From Miscanthus floridulus (taxonomy: Eukaryota; Streptophyta; Magnoliopsida; Poales; Poaceae), in contig NC_089581.1 in the NCBI RefSeq assembly GCF_019320115.1, positions 14,065,925 through 14,129,924 on the forward strand: a stretch of 64,000 nt of DNA, written 5' to 3'. Each line of letters opens with the position of its first letter. Positions within the stretch are counted from its first letter, which is position 1. The notes under the pieces were generated by a model. The model searched no databases, had not been told where the DNA came from, and worked only from the letters and a program-made list of their open reading frames with translations. Positions 11,163-22,529 of the stretch are shown piece after piece. The position numbers and the translations under genes were made by a program.

Positions 11163-12657
11163 TGAAAGGACCTTGATGTCACCTAGAAGGGGTGAATAGG
11201 CTTGTTTAAAACAAAACTCGAACTTGCTGTTAGTTCAGAGCGGCACTACCGGGCACACGCGCGGCACTGCCGCGTGCACAGACACCTACGGAAGCACAAT
11301 TCAAAAACTGCCTAAGGAGAAGTAGATCGAGCAAATTACTGAAGTTCCTAGGGTAGTGTAGAGCCTATTCCACAACCTGGATGTTGGTGGAAGTGCACGA
11401 GCAAGTAGATTGAGACTAAACCCTAGAAGCACCACAAACACAAATATAGCAATGCAAATTACAAGAATACAAGTGAGACACCGATTTATCATGTGGTTCA
11501 ACTCGCCACTAAGGCTTGCTTATGTCCATGTTGTTGAGGAAGCCACTAAGGCTTTGGTCTCTTTCAACCTTATCCATTTCTCAAATCAAGAGAATGAACT
11601 CTTGAGATGATGGGTAATTTCACTATATGATTGGGGTGATTACAAACCTCCCGAGGCTGCCACATAAGTTGACAACCTCCATGGACGACGCTCTAGCCAG
11701 CTAGGAGCAAGCTCCAAAAGTAACAAACACAATCCACTGGCTTGAACGCAAACCAAGTGCTCTAGGAGATGAAGAACAGATTGAGCTTCTATCTAATGCA
11801 GTTTGGAGGATCAAACTCTCATGGATTTGCAAGGGAAGCAAAGCATAGGCTTGAGGGGCTCCAATGGAGTGACAGAGAGGAAGACAGAGCTTATGGTCGC
11901 ACTTGGGAAGGGAATGGCCGAGATGGCCGTTGGAGGGGATGATGGAGAGATAAAATATCCCCTCAGCCCCAATGGTCACGTTAAGTCACGGCAGTGCCGC
12001 TTGAGTCCCCGGCACTGCTGCTCGAGCGGTAGTGCCGCTCTGTCCAGACAGCTCAAAAGATGGAATTCCAAAGCTTGCTATTTTGGCTAAGGTAAGAAGA
12101 TATTTTGATGGGTATTTGAGCACTTAGTTACACATTAAAGCTTGTGTGTTGTATCTCCTTTATAGTGCGGCTTTTCCTAAACTTAAATTTGAAATATAAA
12201 ATAATTAAGCACCTTTGAGTCGGTCACCGAGTCCTTTTGTGATTGGGGCTCCACCATCGCATGTATTATCCTCTTTCTCAATTTACCTGCTTGTCAATTA
12301 ATGTCTCATTTGCCATTTGCCAAATATGCTTGCTTTCTCATGATATTATGATATCCTACAACATAGAAGCCATTTTATCAACTCCATTTGTATTGTTGTC
12401 TTTTTTTGAACTATATTGTTTCCATGATCTTCCAATATAACAATACACAATTTGACTTTCATTTCAATACTATGTGGAATACCATCTAGTTTGCCTTCTT
12501 GTTGAACCTTGATACACTTTTCATTACACAATCCACATGTGTATGCAACAACTCAATTTCCTGTTCAACACTTAGCAAACTTCTTAGACCTTTAATGGTG
12601 TTGTCATTCAATTCACCCAAACCCACTAAAGGGCTAGATGCACTTACAATTACAATT
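11163..12657. mobile_element. solo Copia LTR (SIRE-type)
   Basis: It starts TGAAAGGACCTTGATG followed by GAAGGGGTGAATAGG, the signature of the other SIRE-like LTRs here. GTTTC occurs immediately left (11158-11162) and at 12658-12662, a plausible 5-bp TSD that also restores the interrupted ATGTTTC repeat. The last bases are not a clean CA: CACTTACA lies at 12641-12648 and a few extra bases follow. The interior has repeated CGGCACTGCCG-like palindromic motifs. No pol sequence is present. Confidence 0.6.
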
Positions 12658-13143
12658 GTTTCATGTGTTTCAGCTGTTTATTTCAAATGTTTCATCTAGA
12701 TGTTTCAAAAGTTGATATGATGTTGCGCGTGATGCAATGGCTATACACGCATGTTTCAAGTGTTTCATCTATTTTCAGACGTATGTTGCATATGTTTTAT
12801 CTGGATATTTTAAAAGTGGATCAGGTGTTTACACGGTGTCGGTGACTAGCAGAGAGCGGCTTGGCGTAGGGCTTTGGCTCCTACCTCGCACCTTCCTGCA
12901 CGGTGCGCCTCGCCCTCTGCCTCCTTTCCCTTCCCTTCCCTCTTTTCTCGTTGTGGCAGTTCAAGCTTGACCTGAGCGGGATAGGCGCGGAGCAAGGGAG
13001 CTGTGTGTGTCAGGCGCAAGCGCAGGAGCTTCGGACGAATGCCGCCTCGGGAGCGGTATGGGTGCAGGACGAAGGGAGCTGCATGCATCGCGATAGGGAA
13101 CGGGGTGCAATCAGGGGTGTCCGTCCGGACGTCCGCGTGCTAG

Positions 13144-14561
13144 CAGTGGTGGAGCCACAGGGTATACCGGGTATGTCCCGGCATACCTTGTCTGACCGAC
13201 AAGCAACCAGTATAATATACATATATACATATGTATTTTGTATTAAGAAAAATAAAAAGTCACATGGATAACCGATCACACCATCCATGATGGAAGCGGG
13301 AAGTGAAAAGGCCTAGGAGGTCAGGACGTGGCCCACGCGACAAGGTTGACCTCAGACCTTAGTATGCATTTGACTTTTTGGGTGTTCGTATTCTATTCTC
13401 GATTAGAGGCACTAGCGCCAGGACGAGCAGCTGAGGACGAACATGCCCCAGAGTGTCCCGACTGCAGCACCCCTGTCTGTCGGCCCCTTGGCGCGCCGCG
13501 TGCCCCATCCGCTGGCCCCTGGCTCACCCCCGACTGAACAACATAAAACACTTGCAACATGAATGCAACATATAAGACTGAAAACAGATGAAACATTTAG
13601 TAATATGCTTTTGCAACATGTGTGTGAAACACATGAAACATCCAAAATAAAATACTTGTAACTTTCAACATTAAACCACTTCCTCCAACATAAGACTGAA
13701 ACAATTGAAACATTTGGAAACATACTGTTGCAACCTATGCAATATCTAGATAAAAAACCATTGCAACATACGTCTAGAAATACATAAAACATCTTGAACA
13801 TACGCTTGCAACATACCTTTAGAAACACTTGCAACATCCTTCGATCTGTTTTGCAACATCAACATAGAACAATTGCAATATATACATCTGAAACGCCTAA
13901 AATACTTGAAACATATATATGCAACATAGGAAAGGGAAAGGTTTGGGCCCCGCTCCTAGGGAGCCACGTCCGGACATGAGTCATGGACGGACAGATCATT
14001 TTCGAATCTTGATCCATCGATCAGAGCTGAGTCACGGAACATGCCGCTGCCCTGACGCCTAGCAGCTGATGCGAACACGGTGAGGCGTGACGGTGACGCC
14101 CTGGTCGTAGTGGCAGGTGCCCTCTGGCCTCTGCCTTGTTGCGCTCAAATCACTCGTCTACAGTTTGCTGTTTGCACGACCGTGCTATGAAGGAGGCTCG
14201 TCGATTGGCTATTTCTCTTAGGTAAAATTTTATCTTCTGCTCTTGGATGATATAATAAGACATTTATGTCCCTTTAGAAACGTCAAGTAAATAGTCAGAA
14301 AAATAGTATTGTAAGTCTTTGGTACTCTTTTATATCTATATTTCAGTTGCTGGTATAGCTTTTGAACTATTTACATTGTATTTAGTGGTTGGTTTCAACT
14401 TAATTCATGAATTTAAGTCTTATCATGTTACTTAGTGCATATATACCGCATAGCGTTGTCAATTTTACAATTATTACCAAATTATTAAAATAGATTTGCC
14501 AAATTCCGTGTGAATTTTTTTGGGTGACGTACCGTCAACTAAAATCCTAGATTCGCCACCG
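13144..14561. mobile_element. hAT-like element with CAGTGGNGGAGCC end
   Basis: The left terminus CAGTGGTGGAGCC and, reversed, the right terminus CGGTGGCGAATCT form a short inverted repeat of a kind common at grass hAT elements. The 8 bases outside (CGTGCTAG and GACGCTAG) match at 6 of 8 positions, consistent with an aged TSD. It sits exactly at the GCTAG end of repeat copy 2. No transposase was seen. It contains repeat copy 3 in inverted orientation. Confidence 0.4.
13540..13996 (-). repeat. grass ATGTTTC repeat family, copy 3 (inverted)
   Basis: On the minus strand this shows CCGGACGTGGCTCCC (near 13965-13980) followed by a degenerate array of ATGTTGCAAG/TGTTTCATCT units, the same family as copies 1 and 2 but opposite in orientation to the adjacent copy 2. 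The GC-rich flank at about 13430-13540 is probably its other part. Confidence 0.5.
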
Positions 14562-14569
14562 GACGCTAG

Positions 14570-16125
14570 CACTACCGATAAATAAAAGCCATAGTAGACG
14601 TACCTGAATACAGCAAGATTGCATGACTGGCATTGTCTAGATTTTCAATCCTCCATGAGTTCGAACCGAAATGCATGAAAGTTTGAGTAAATCCTTTGTT
14701 TGGATATGGAACACAGGATATTCGATCATCTCCCGTACGTGTATTGTACGGCCGCTTTGATACTACTTTACGTACTACATCATTGCCTGCGCGATTCCTA
14801 ATTCTGATTATGCCGGTGTTGACTGACGAGACGAGACGCTGTTCGCCCAATCAAACCAGGCTTTTATCTGAGCTAGCTGGCTTCGCGTACGCGTACCCAA
14901 ACCAATCCAATCCCTGCGCTTTGGTTTACATTAAGCAGGAGCATGCGTCATGCGTCCACGTCGGTAGGTTACGCCCCGAGTACGCTCGCAAATGGAATCC
15001 AAGGACAACACCTAATTACCTCTGAGACTATGCATGCGGCAGTGCCATGGCATCGACGCGCTTCGCTTCGCAAGAACAAATGGCCCGTAGTGTAGCCTCG
15101 TAGCCAGTGGACCGACCAACCAGTAGTCCACTCCACTGGATGCTGGACTGGACGCGCATCGCTTCACCATTTTGGCATTTTTACCCCCAAAAATACCCAC
15201 GACACGAGCAGCAAAAGTAGCAAAAATACCCTACAGCTAGCCGCCGGCCCGCCGACTAGCCGTGCACTACTACTCACCTCACCCCGCCACCCCGTGAGGC
15301 CGTGACCCGACCAGAGTCACCACGGCACACCCAGGCCAGCTCACATCGGTCGGTCGCCGACAGGTTGCCTCGCCGCTGTCTACCGTCGGGTTGCCGCCAA
15401 TCACAGTCCTGCTGCCCGCAGCATGGGTCATGGGTGGGTTGGGCCTGGCCGCCTAGGCGACGTAGGAGTAGCAGCGAGCGGGCGCTGACAGCACTGTTGC
15501 TGTAGACCTGTAGCCGCCGCATCGTGCTCGTGCAACAACAGCAGCAGCGACGGGTATCGCGCACTGGCCCGTCCCCGTCGTGGCCTGGTCGCTGCCGCCG
15601 GACCGGCCCAAAAGTGGGCGGCCCCTTGCTGCCGTAGCCCGCCCCACGCGCTGTCCTCCTCCCCCGGACCGCACAAACAGACCGAGCCAGGCGACCCGTT
15701 GCTAGCTCCCCCCTTCCCCGTTTTGCCCAAACATTTCGTCTCGTCCCGGAGATGCAGATGCCCCATCCCCCGCAGCTTTCATCACATGCACGGTGCCCGG
15801 CGCGCTTAAAAAAGCAACAAAAACGACCAGCCGCATACTCCAAACGATCTGAAATCTCCAATGCTTGGGCACCAGCACTACTGTGCAAATTTGAAATAAT
15901 AAAATCGAGTCCACAAACAAATTTACTGTCAACAACGAATCTAGTGAGATTTTTTTTAAATATACGACCCTACTCCAGTATATGACTACTTTATTATATT
16001 ATATGTAGATATATATTAGATCTCTACAACTAAAAAGGATCACTTGTTATCGTCAGATTAGAACTAATCGGACCGCTTAGCGCCAATTAACTCCCACCAA
16101 CGCGAAGCCTCCCGCAAAAACAAAA
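14570..16125. other. unassigned sequence, GC-rich from 15040 to 15780
   Basis: No gene is supportable. Several long overlapping open frames on the minus strand between 15274 and 15935 exist because the DNA is GC-rich; none shows a domain or a plausible splice structure. It could be the upstream region of the exon near 16.7 kb. Confidence 0.35.
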
Positions 16126-16262
16126 AGCCTGTTCGTTTGGCTATGGCTTGTCGTAAACGATCGTAAATTTTCAACCGGAACAATATTTTTCTCTCACACA
16201 AACCAGCCAGCAGTACTTCTTCACGAACCAACAACGATACGAACCAGCCAACCGAACAGGCT
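16126..16262. mobile_element. hAT-type MITE, about 137 bp
   Basis: The ends are perfect inverted repeats for the first 10 bases: AGCCTGTTCG on the left and CGAACAGGCT on the right. They extend imperfectly (GTTTGGCT versus GTTGGCTGG). No ORF. The flanking A-rich sequence prevents a clear TSD call. Confidence 0.7.
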
Positions 16263-16790
16263 AACCGCCGCGCCCTAGCCTTCCCCAGGACCCCACGCCT
16301 CCCACGCTCCGACGCCGAACCTGCTCCGACGCCGCCGCCAGTCCCGGCCTTGCACACCAGCGCCGCTAGCCCCGGCCTTGTCTCCCACGCTCCGATGCCG
16401 CACCCGCTCCGCCGCCACCGCCAGCCCCGGCCCTGCACGCCAGCGCCGTCAGCCCCTGCACTAGGCGCCCATACAGTCGGGGTCGTTACCACCCGTGCCG
16501 TCGGCGCAGCTTCGTCCGCACGCCGCCGCCAGCCCCTGCGTGTCGGCTCCCACACAGTCGGGGTCATGCACGCCGGCGTGCGGCGGCCTCTCCTGCGTCG
16601 CCCGGCACAGCCTCGTCCGCCCCAAGCGGCAAGCCCGCGATCTGGCGTGGCCTCGTCCGACGTCGAGCCGTCGTCCACGGATACGACTAGCACGCAGAGT
16701 CGATGACGTGCGCAGCAGCCGGAGGAGGCCTACATCACCGCGGACCCCGGCTTCTTCAACGCCTCCTACACCCTCGCTCGCTACTGCCAC
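16263..16790 (+). pseudogene. possible first exon (host gene or captured fragment), unrecognised
   Basis: A GC-rich block immediately follows a MITE and ends at CACCAG with a GTGTAC donor-like site at 16791. The last 90 bases read PEEAYITADPGFFNASYTLA and then RYCHQ in one frame, which looks like real protein rather than low-complexity GC translation. In that frame a TGA stop lies at 16704, so the upstream part is either in another frame (frameshift) or untranslated. The downstream sequence (16.8-17.7 kb) is T-rich like a plant intron. I do not recognise the protein, and no later exon was found. Confidence 0.3.
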
Positions 16791-17720
16791 CAGGTGTACA
16801 TGTGTACACCCATGCCCTTTACTGAATCTGTGTCTGCGGTTCTGTGTGCTTCGCACTGAATGTTCCTAGCCCTTCTGTTCTTCATCCTCCCCACCTTGGT
16901 GGCATTTGGATAGGCAGTGCAAATGGGGTCAGGATATGTGATGATGAGACAATTAGAGTTACGTTTTGTTAGCACTACTACCACAGTACTGAAAATTGTT
17001 TCCTGTAAACACTGTTTACTTCGTTACTCAATTCAGTGGTCCAGGCTTCGAAAGCTAACTTCAGTGGTGTTATGTGGAAACTAATTTTATAGACCTCAGT
17101 GTTGCCTCTGTCAACTGCAGTTTTAAGAGAATCTGTAGATGTGAGAAACCTGGGATTCAATTTTGTAAGAGTCCTGATTAGTTTCCCTGCTGTTTGCTCC
17201 ATCTTTTTCTGGTATGTGGTTCGGCTACTTCATTTTAGAATTCAGTCAGTTTGTTTTAGCAGTAGCAGCTCATATATGGATACATATGAATTTCAATCCT
17301 TATCTGATCCACGTAACTGATAAGTAGACTTTCTTAGGTATTTAATTTTTAAGGAATTCTTAAGAACACATGGTCCCATTTGATGATTTTGGCACCCCTT
17401 ATGGGTTATTAGAAACTTATGGAAGTTTACAGAATCTAAATCGTCGCTTAGCTTTTAGAGCTACAACTTGGTTTCATATATTTCGATAATGAACTTTGGT
17501 CTGCTACCGATGAAAATTATTGAATTTGGTCACAACCATTTGTTTGTTACCTAAACTTTTCTTAGTGTTATATACATTGTTAAACATACATTATATTAGT
17601 TTACATACACTGTTCAGATTTAGCATCCAGTACTCTTGAGCAGTGAGTACTCTATGTGTGCCTATCTGTATATTCCATGCTTTAATTATTAGACATAATC
17701 TGTTGCTCCCCATTTCTCCT
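16791..17720. other. intron-like unassigned sequence
   Basis: T-rich sequence without long ORFs, consistent with an intron following the possible exon that ends at 16790. No acceptor plus coding exon could be defined. Confidence 0.3.
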
Positions 17721-18225
17721 TGTTGGAGACTGGTCGGCTCGGCCGACCACTTTCTATTGGGAGTTGGGGACTAATCGGCTCTGCCGACTAGTTTATGTAG
17801 CTGTAGCAGTATTGCAATAGGCCACCCCTATTACATTAATTGGTAGCTATTACATTAGCCATGTCATGGTAGTGGGCTAAGGTAACCTTTGTACTGCTAG
17901 GAGTAATTGGTATACTCTGTACCTTAGGAGGAGTAGGTAGTTGGTGTACCCTGTACCTTAGGGGTAGGTAGTTGATGTACTCTTGTACTCAGGAGTAGGT
18001 AGTTGGCCAACAACTATGTACCTAATAGAGGTACAACTAGAGTTGTATATATTCCATCCAAAGGGCAATGGAATACTTAGTTCAGTTATCACAAACCAAA
18101 GGGCAGGGCTTCGGCCAACGCTGGTGCTTTGTGTTGAATGTGTGTGTGCTGTTCTCACTCTCTTCTTCTACCTCTCGCCATAATGAGTGAGTATGTGTGC
18201 TAGTAAGCTAGTTGCTTACAACCTG
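17721..18225 (+). mobile_element. solo LTR related to the Copia element at 43.6 kb
   Basis: It begins TGTTGGAGACTGG. Its right half shares GTTGTATATAT, a GGGCTTCGGCCAACGCTGGT-like block, TGTGTGTGTG, CTTCTTCTACCTCT and GCCATA with the LTRs at 43643-44096 and 48675-49130, in the same order. No primer-binding site or coding sequence follows. The right end near GCTTACAAC is approximate and no TSD was confirmed. Confidence 0.55.
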
Positions 18226-19930
18226 CCCCTAGATAGTACAATATATTTTTCAGGAAAAATACTTTTGCAATAATGAACTTGCTTTAATACTGCTTTTCTC
18301 GCGCGTCGTCGGTGGCCAGGAACGCCCCCTTAGCCCTTTGCCCGACGGTCTCCCGCATCCATCCAGCTGACCAGCTCGAGCTTGTCCTCGCCACTAATTT
18401 CAGAGGTAATCACCCCCCCCCCCCCCCCCCCCCCTGCCCGACTATACACGAATTATGAACAATTAGCCTATTTTTAGTTAATGTGTATTCCAATTGCGCT
18501 TTCAGAAAAGAACATTGCACATAACCTGCCAGTTCGAACAAAACTGCATAGTGGATTGGTTCTACTTATATCCCACAAAAAATCAATGTACCTATTACTG
18601 CAAGTTTTCATGAACCGAGAGCTAAAGGCCACAATAGAGGGGCCAATCCAAGCACTATTTCCTTTCAGTGTTGGATGGTAAACTAACATGGAGATTGTAT
18701 TCGCGGAACCGAATCATTAGGCGATGGAATTGACCATGCGTGCTTAGTTGTTTCGGGAACATGCTTTTACCATCTCAACTAATATATGCAAGAATGAAAT
18801 GAACAAGAAAAGGACTTGCCATGGCTTTTATAGTTCTGTTGCTACTGAATCTAACTGACCTTGTGTGGGTTTTGTAAATTGATTTAATATCTACATGTTT
18901 GAGTTTGCTAATCAACTGACATGTATGTCCCTAACATATTCTTGTTGGCTGTGACAAATCAGGCAGCATAATTGGTCTGCTATCGTCGAAGTTTGGGCTT
19001 AACGCTGTCAGCGTGCTTCACATCGTACATCTAATTATCTAAATAAGTTTCGCCGCCATTCATATTCAACAGATGTTTAAATAGCTAGAAAGATATGCCT
19101 CGTCGTATTCAAGTCGATAAGAAACTTCCAGATTTTCACTTGATATCAATGATAACAGTATTTTAGCTCATGCCACTGATTTAGTTGCATGGCCATTCCG
19201 CTTTCAGATAATGAATTTCTGATTATTTTACTCAGCCTTCAGATTTTCAATTGCTTCTGCCGTAATTATTTTTCAATTGCTTCAATTAGCTGACCCTACA
19301 CTGAACCTTGGAACCTTTCTGCAACCTCTAAACCTAAACAAGCAAACTCAGAATTCCCATCTACTGCAACTACAAGATACATGTGATGCCTCTCAGAATT
19401 CCTTTTGGTTTTACTTTATAAGAGTGGCTACAAAGAATTTTTAGAGTTTTTTTATCCGTGCCACAAGCTCCAAAGTTCATATATATGTCATTGTGGTCAA
19501 GTGTTTAGAAAATTTTCTTGCACAAATATGGCTGCTGGGTGCAACCTAATAGTTAAGGTGATTATCCTTTCCTGTCATAGTCTCCCTGAGAACTCTGAAT
19601 TTGCTTCAAGAACGAGTGAAAAAACTTTCACATTATTTTGGTAGGAATATGTGTTCTTGTTTGACACAGTACACATGCTTTGAACCTTGGAACCTTCATG
19701 CAAGCTCTCAAAACCTACAGAAGCAAACTCAGAATCAGTTTCATTTCTTTGCAGAGAAACAAGAAGAAGTTAAGAACGAGAAGAAACGAAGAAGCTGATT
19801 GATACCTCATGTATCTCAAGTATCTCTGAATCTATTTTCTCAAGAATCAGTTTCATATGTGTTATCTGTGACACTTGCTTGTGCTGATTATTCTGTGGTC
19901 GATGGCATTGAATTATCATGTCAATAAATT
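18226..19930. other. unassigned sequence with a 22-base poly-C run
   Basis: It contains an uninterrupted poly-C at 18413-18434 following a GC-rich block (18300-18400) that could be a short exon, but no frame is convincing. The remainder is AT-rich without recognisable coding sequence. Confidence 0.4.
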
Positions 19931-19931
19931 T

Positions 19932-19949
19932 TCCCGTTGCAACGCACGG
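19932..19949 (+). other. Helitron-type terminal hairpin
   Basis: CCCGTTGCAACGCACGGG forms a CCCGT/ACGGG stem, the shape and nearly the sequence of the hairpin found about 10 nt before the 3' end of many grass Helitrons. The tail that follows (CTCAACCTAC) lacks an obvious CTRR end, so this may be a decayed terminus of a separate non-autonomous Helitron to the left. Confidence 0.4.
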
Positions 19950-19954
19950 GCTCA

Positions 19955-20827
19955 ACCTACCAATGGCCAGATCAAATTCTTTTATGTGATGATGACAATG
20001 ATGATATGTTGAGTTTTAAGATAATCATCTAACACTGGTGAACTTTGGATGCATTCAGGTATGCCATCCCAGTAGTATGGACCAATATGTATACTTCTAC
20101 CTCTAATCACCAGATTAAGCAACACACTGCCAGGTGACCTGAACCATCCATACACTTTTTGTCAACTTTACTTTCCTACTGCAGTGAAGAAATAGTTGTT
20201 GTTTAATTTGTCCTTTGCTTCCTAGGTTTTGTTTGCGGGCCTCTAATCTGTAGTTAACCTTAGCCCTCTTACAGTGGGATTTTCATAGGGATAAGAATTA
20301 TTTCATGTTTGCTTCTTGATGTATTTTTGTCTGATCCCTCATGCAAAAGAAATCTGGAAACCCAGGGGAGCAAATCAGACTGACTTCACCTCTTTATTCC
20401 ACAGTGAGTCCTTTATGTTCAAACTACAGTGAAGTATTTCCTTTCCCCTTGCTCCAAATTATTGCTTGGGTATGAGAATTGAGAATAAGTAACTTAATAA
20501 AAAATAGTTACTGAATGCATCGGTGACTCTGGAGTTTTTGATTGATGGCAGAGGTAGAATAGAACACATGTGTTGGTCCTGAATTGACATGACACCCAGT
20601 ATCTGCACTTCACAATGCCAACTATATTTGTTTACCCCCCTCCATTTAGGAATGATATCTCATCTTGATAGAATCGGGAACATGCCCCTGATCTTGCTTA
20701 ATGCAGTTACATATATTTCAGCGCGGGATATTTCTTCACAAAAAATCTAAAATGAATGTCTGTTTTATATATGTTAATCTTTAGTACTTTTCAACTAAAG
20801 AATGGTTACCGTATGATTCCTGGATAA
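19955..20827. other. unassigned sequence before the Helitron
   Basis: AT-rich with no coding sequence or repeat structure that I can support. Confidence 0.4.
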
Positions 20828-20872
20828 TCTCTACTACAAAAGGTACACTTCCATCAATTGTGGGTTAATTCA

Positions 20873-22450
20873 ATGGAAAATAGTGGCTCTCCTGCACCAT
20901 TGGGTGACAAGACTAACACTACTAATGGAGGTAAACAAAATAAACCATCATTTTACTATATTAAATTCAACGTATTGTTTATATTATTATAGTGATAATC
21001 AATGTATATGGATGTAACACTGCAGGAAGCGATGCTGGACAATGCAAGAGAGAAAGAGATAAGGCTCGATGGCTCACAATGTCTCAAGAGAAAAAGGACG
21101 AAAGAAATAAAAAAAGTCGAGAATCATATAAAAGAAGAAAGGAGCAACACCTACATATTGAAACTAGCAATGGTAGTATAGCACATACATTGGTGAATAA
21201 AAATATACATATTACTATTGATGTTTCTTATATGTGATGTGTCACAATTGGTAGATGGTGTGGATGCATCAAACAAGGAAAATATGGATCCTAATGAAAC
21301 AGATGATTGGTTGCATAGGAATGATTCAATCCATGCAAACAACATTGATGATAAAATTATATCCAATCAGTTATAAGGTAATTAAATTGTTGATTACATA
21401 CAAACATGGGGATTATTGACAGATATCTAGTGTGTTTTGGTTGTTTTGCTACTATTTTAACTCAAACACAACTATGTAGGTGGTGAAGTAATTACCGCTC
21501 TAGCATAGTTATGAATCATCAAATGCAATCACAATGCATCCAAGAGAAAATCATGGCTCATCGTGCGTCGTGTAGGAAGAGCCATGCAAACATGACACCT
21601 GAGCAACGAGAACAAAGGCACAAGCGACAGAGGCTTTACAATCAAGCTCCATCTCACAAAGAGGCAATGAAAGTGACTACAAACCACTCCAGGGAGGTGC
21701 TGAGACACCTTAAACAGTGAGTCCATCGCAATGCAGAATCCACTCTTTGGTGTGGCCCACTACAAACTCATCTGGGCCTCATGGACCCACAGTAAGCCCT
21801 GATGATTGGGCTATCCCATAATCCAATGCAACACCTATTCGCTTCCCACAAGCTACAGATGAGACATATGATAATGAAGATGAATGCAGTGATATACTGC
21901 CTGGTCATACGACACATAGACAAAATGTACCATCTAGGCAAAGACATGTATCATAACACTATGTTTGAGCGCCGCATCGGTCGGAACATAGGAGTATCTA
22001 GCAATGATGGTGAAGACCACGCGGACGAAAATACGCCCTTACCTCAGTCAACTGTGACCAACAACGGTAAATAATGAGGCCTCCCTATCACCGTTCCTTG
22101 ACATGAAACAACTTTATTCCTATCTCAACCATGTCTATTATGTGATTGACAGAAAGCGCTGGACCAAGCAATCAAAATGCATCAGCTACACCTGAACAAC
22201 CATTATTTGATGATACCGGTAATTTGCACTACTTTTAACAATGTGTACAATATTTGCTTTCCTTTATTGTTACCCAAGTTGTAATATCTCATGGCACTAT
22301 GACGATCACAGACGATGATGAGGGCGATATATTTGAAGATGATGAGGGATACCTATTTGCTGGGCAAGGTATTTGTACCAAATATCGAATACCTTTCTAA
22401 ACATCACTCCTTATCTAACCTTTATTTTTATGCTCAAATGTCATTTCAAT
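20873..22450 (+). pseudogene. Helitron RepHel, N-terminal exon region
   Basis: The frame opens with an ATG at 20873 (MENSGSPAPLGDK). Further pieces read SDAGQCKRERDKARWLTMSQ and MTPEQREQRHKRQRLYNQ, repetitive basic segments (R-x-M-[ST]-[PQ]-E-x-[RK]) typical of the N-terminus of plant Helitron helicases. The pieces are separated by AT-rich stretches with GTA donors and TAG acceptors (for example GGAGGTAAACAA, then TTATTATAG), so the gene probably had several small introns. Exact exon limits are not certain, and stops are present in the assembled reading. Confidence 0.5.
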
Positions 22451-22529
22451 AGAGGAATCAGATGACGATGTCCAAAGTGATATTCCTAAGGAAGACACGG
22501 CTTCTAACCCTGAAGTACCTGACCCGTAT

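Larger units (their letters stand above)
10361..13143 (+). repeat. grass GC-rich/ATGTTTC repeat, copy 2, split by two insertions
   Basis: It begins near GGGCGTCCGACC and CATTCGGACGTGGCTCC and has a GC-rich left part that includes a CT dinucleotide run at 10410-10429. The ATGTTTC array starts at about 10818, is interrupted at about 10918 and resumes at about 12658 (GTTTCATGTGTTTCAGC). It ends with a GC-rich part and CCGTCCGGACGTCC, GTGCTAG. The interruption is exactly where the canonical text CGCATGT-GTTTC is broken, so the inserted DNA is younger than this repeat. Confidence 0.5.

Noticed and set aside
15274..15888. Minus-strand open frame of 204 codons
   Set aside because: Arg/Gly/Ala-rich translation of GC-rich DNA with equally long frames overlapping it on both strands. 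No domain, no clear start and no homology that I recognise.
16064..16693. Minus-strand open frame of 209 codons
   Set aside because: It runs through the MITE at 16126-16262 and the GC-rich exon-like block on the opposite strand. Low-complexity shadow.
20992..21720. Small basic ORFs as independent DNA-binding proteins
   Set aside because: They match the repetitive basic N-terminus of Helitron RepHel and sit directly upstream of its Rep domain.
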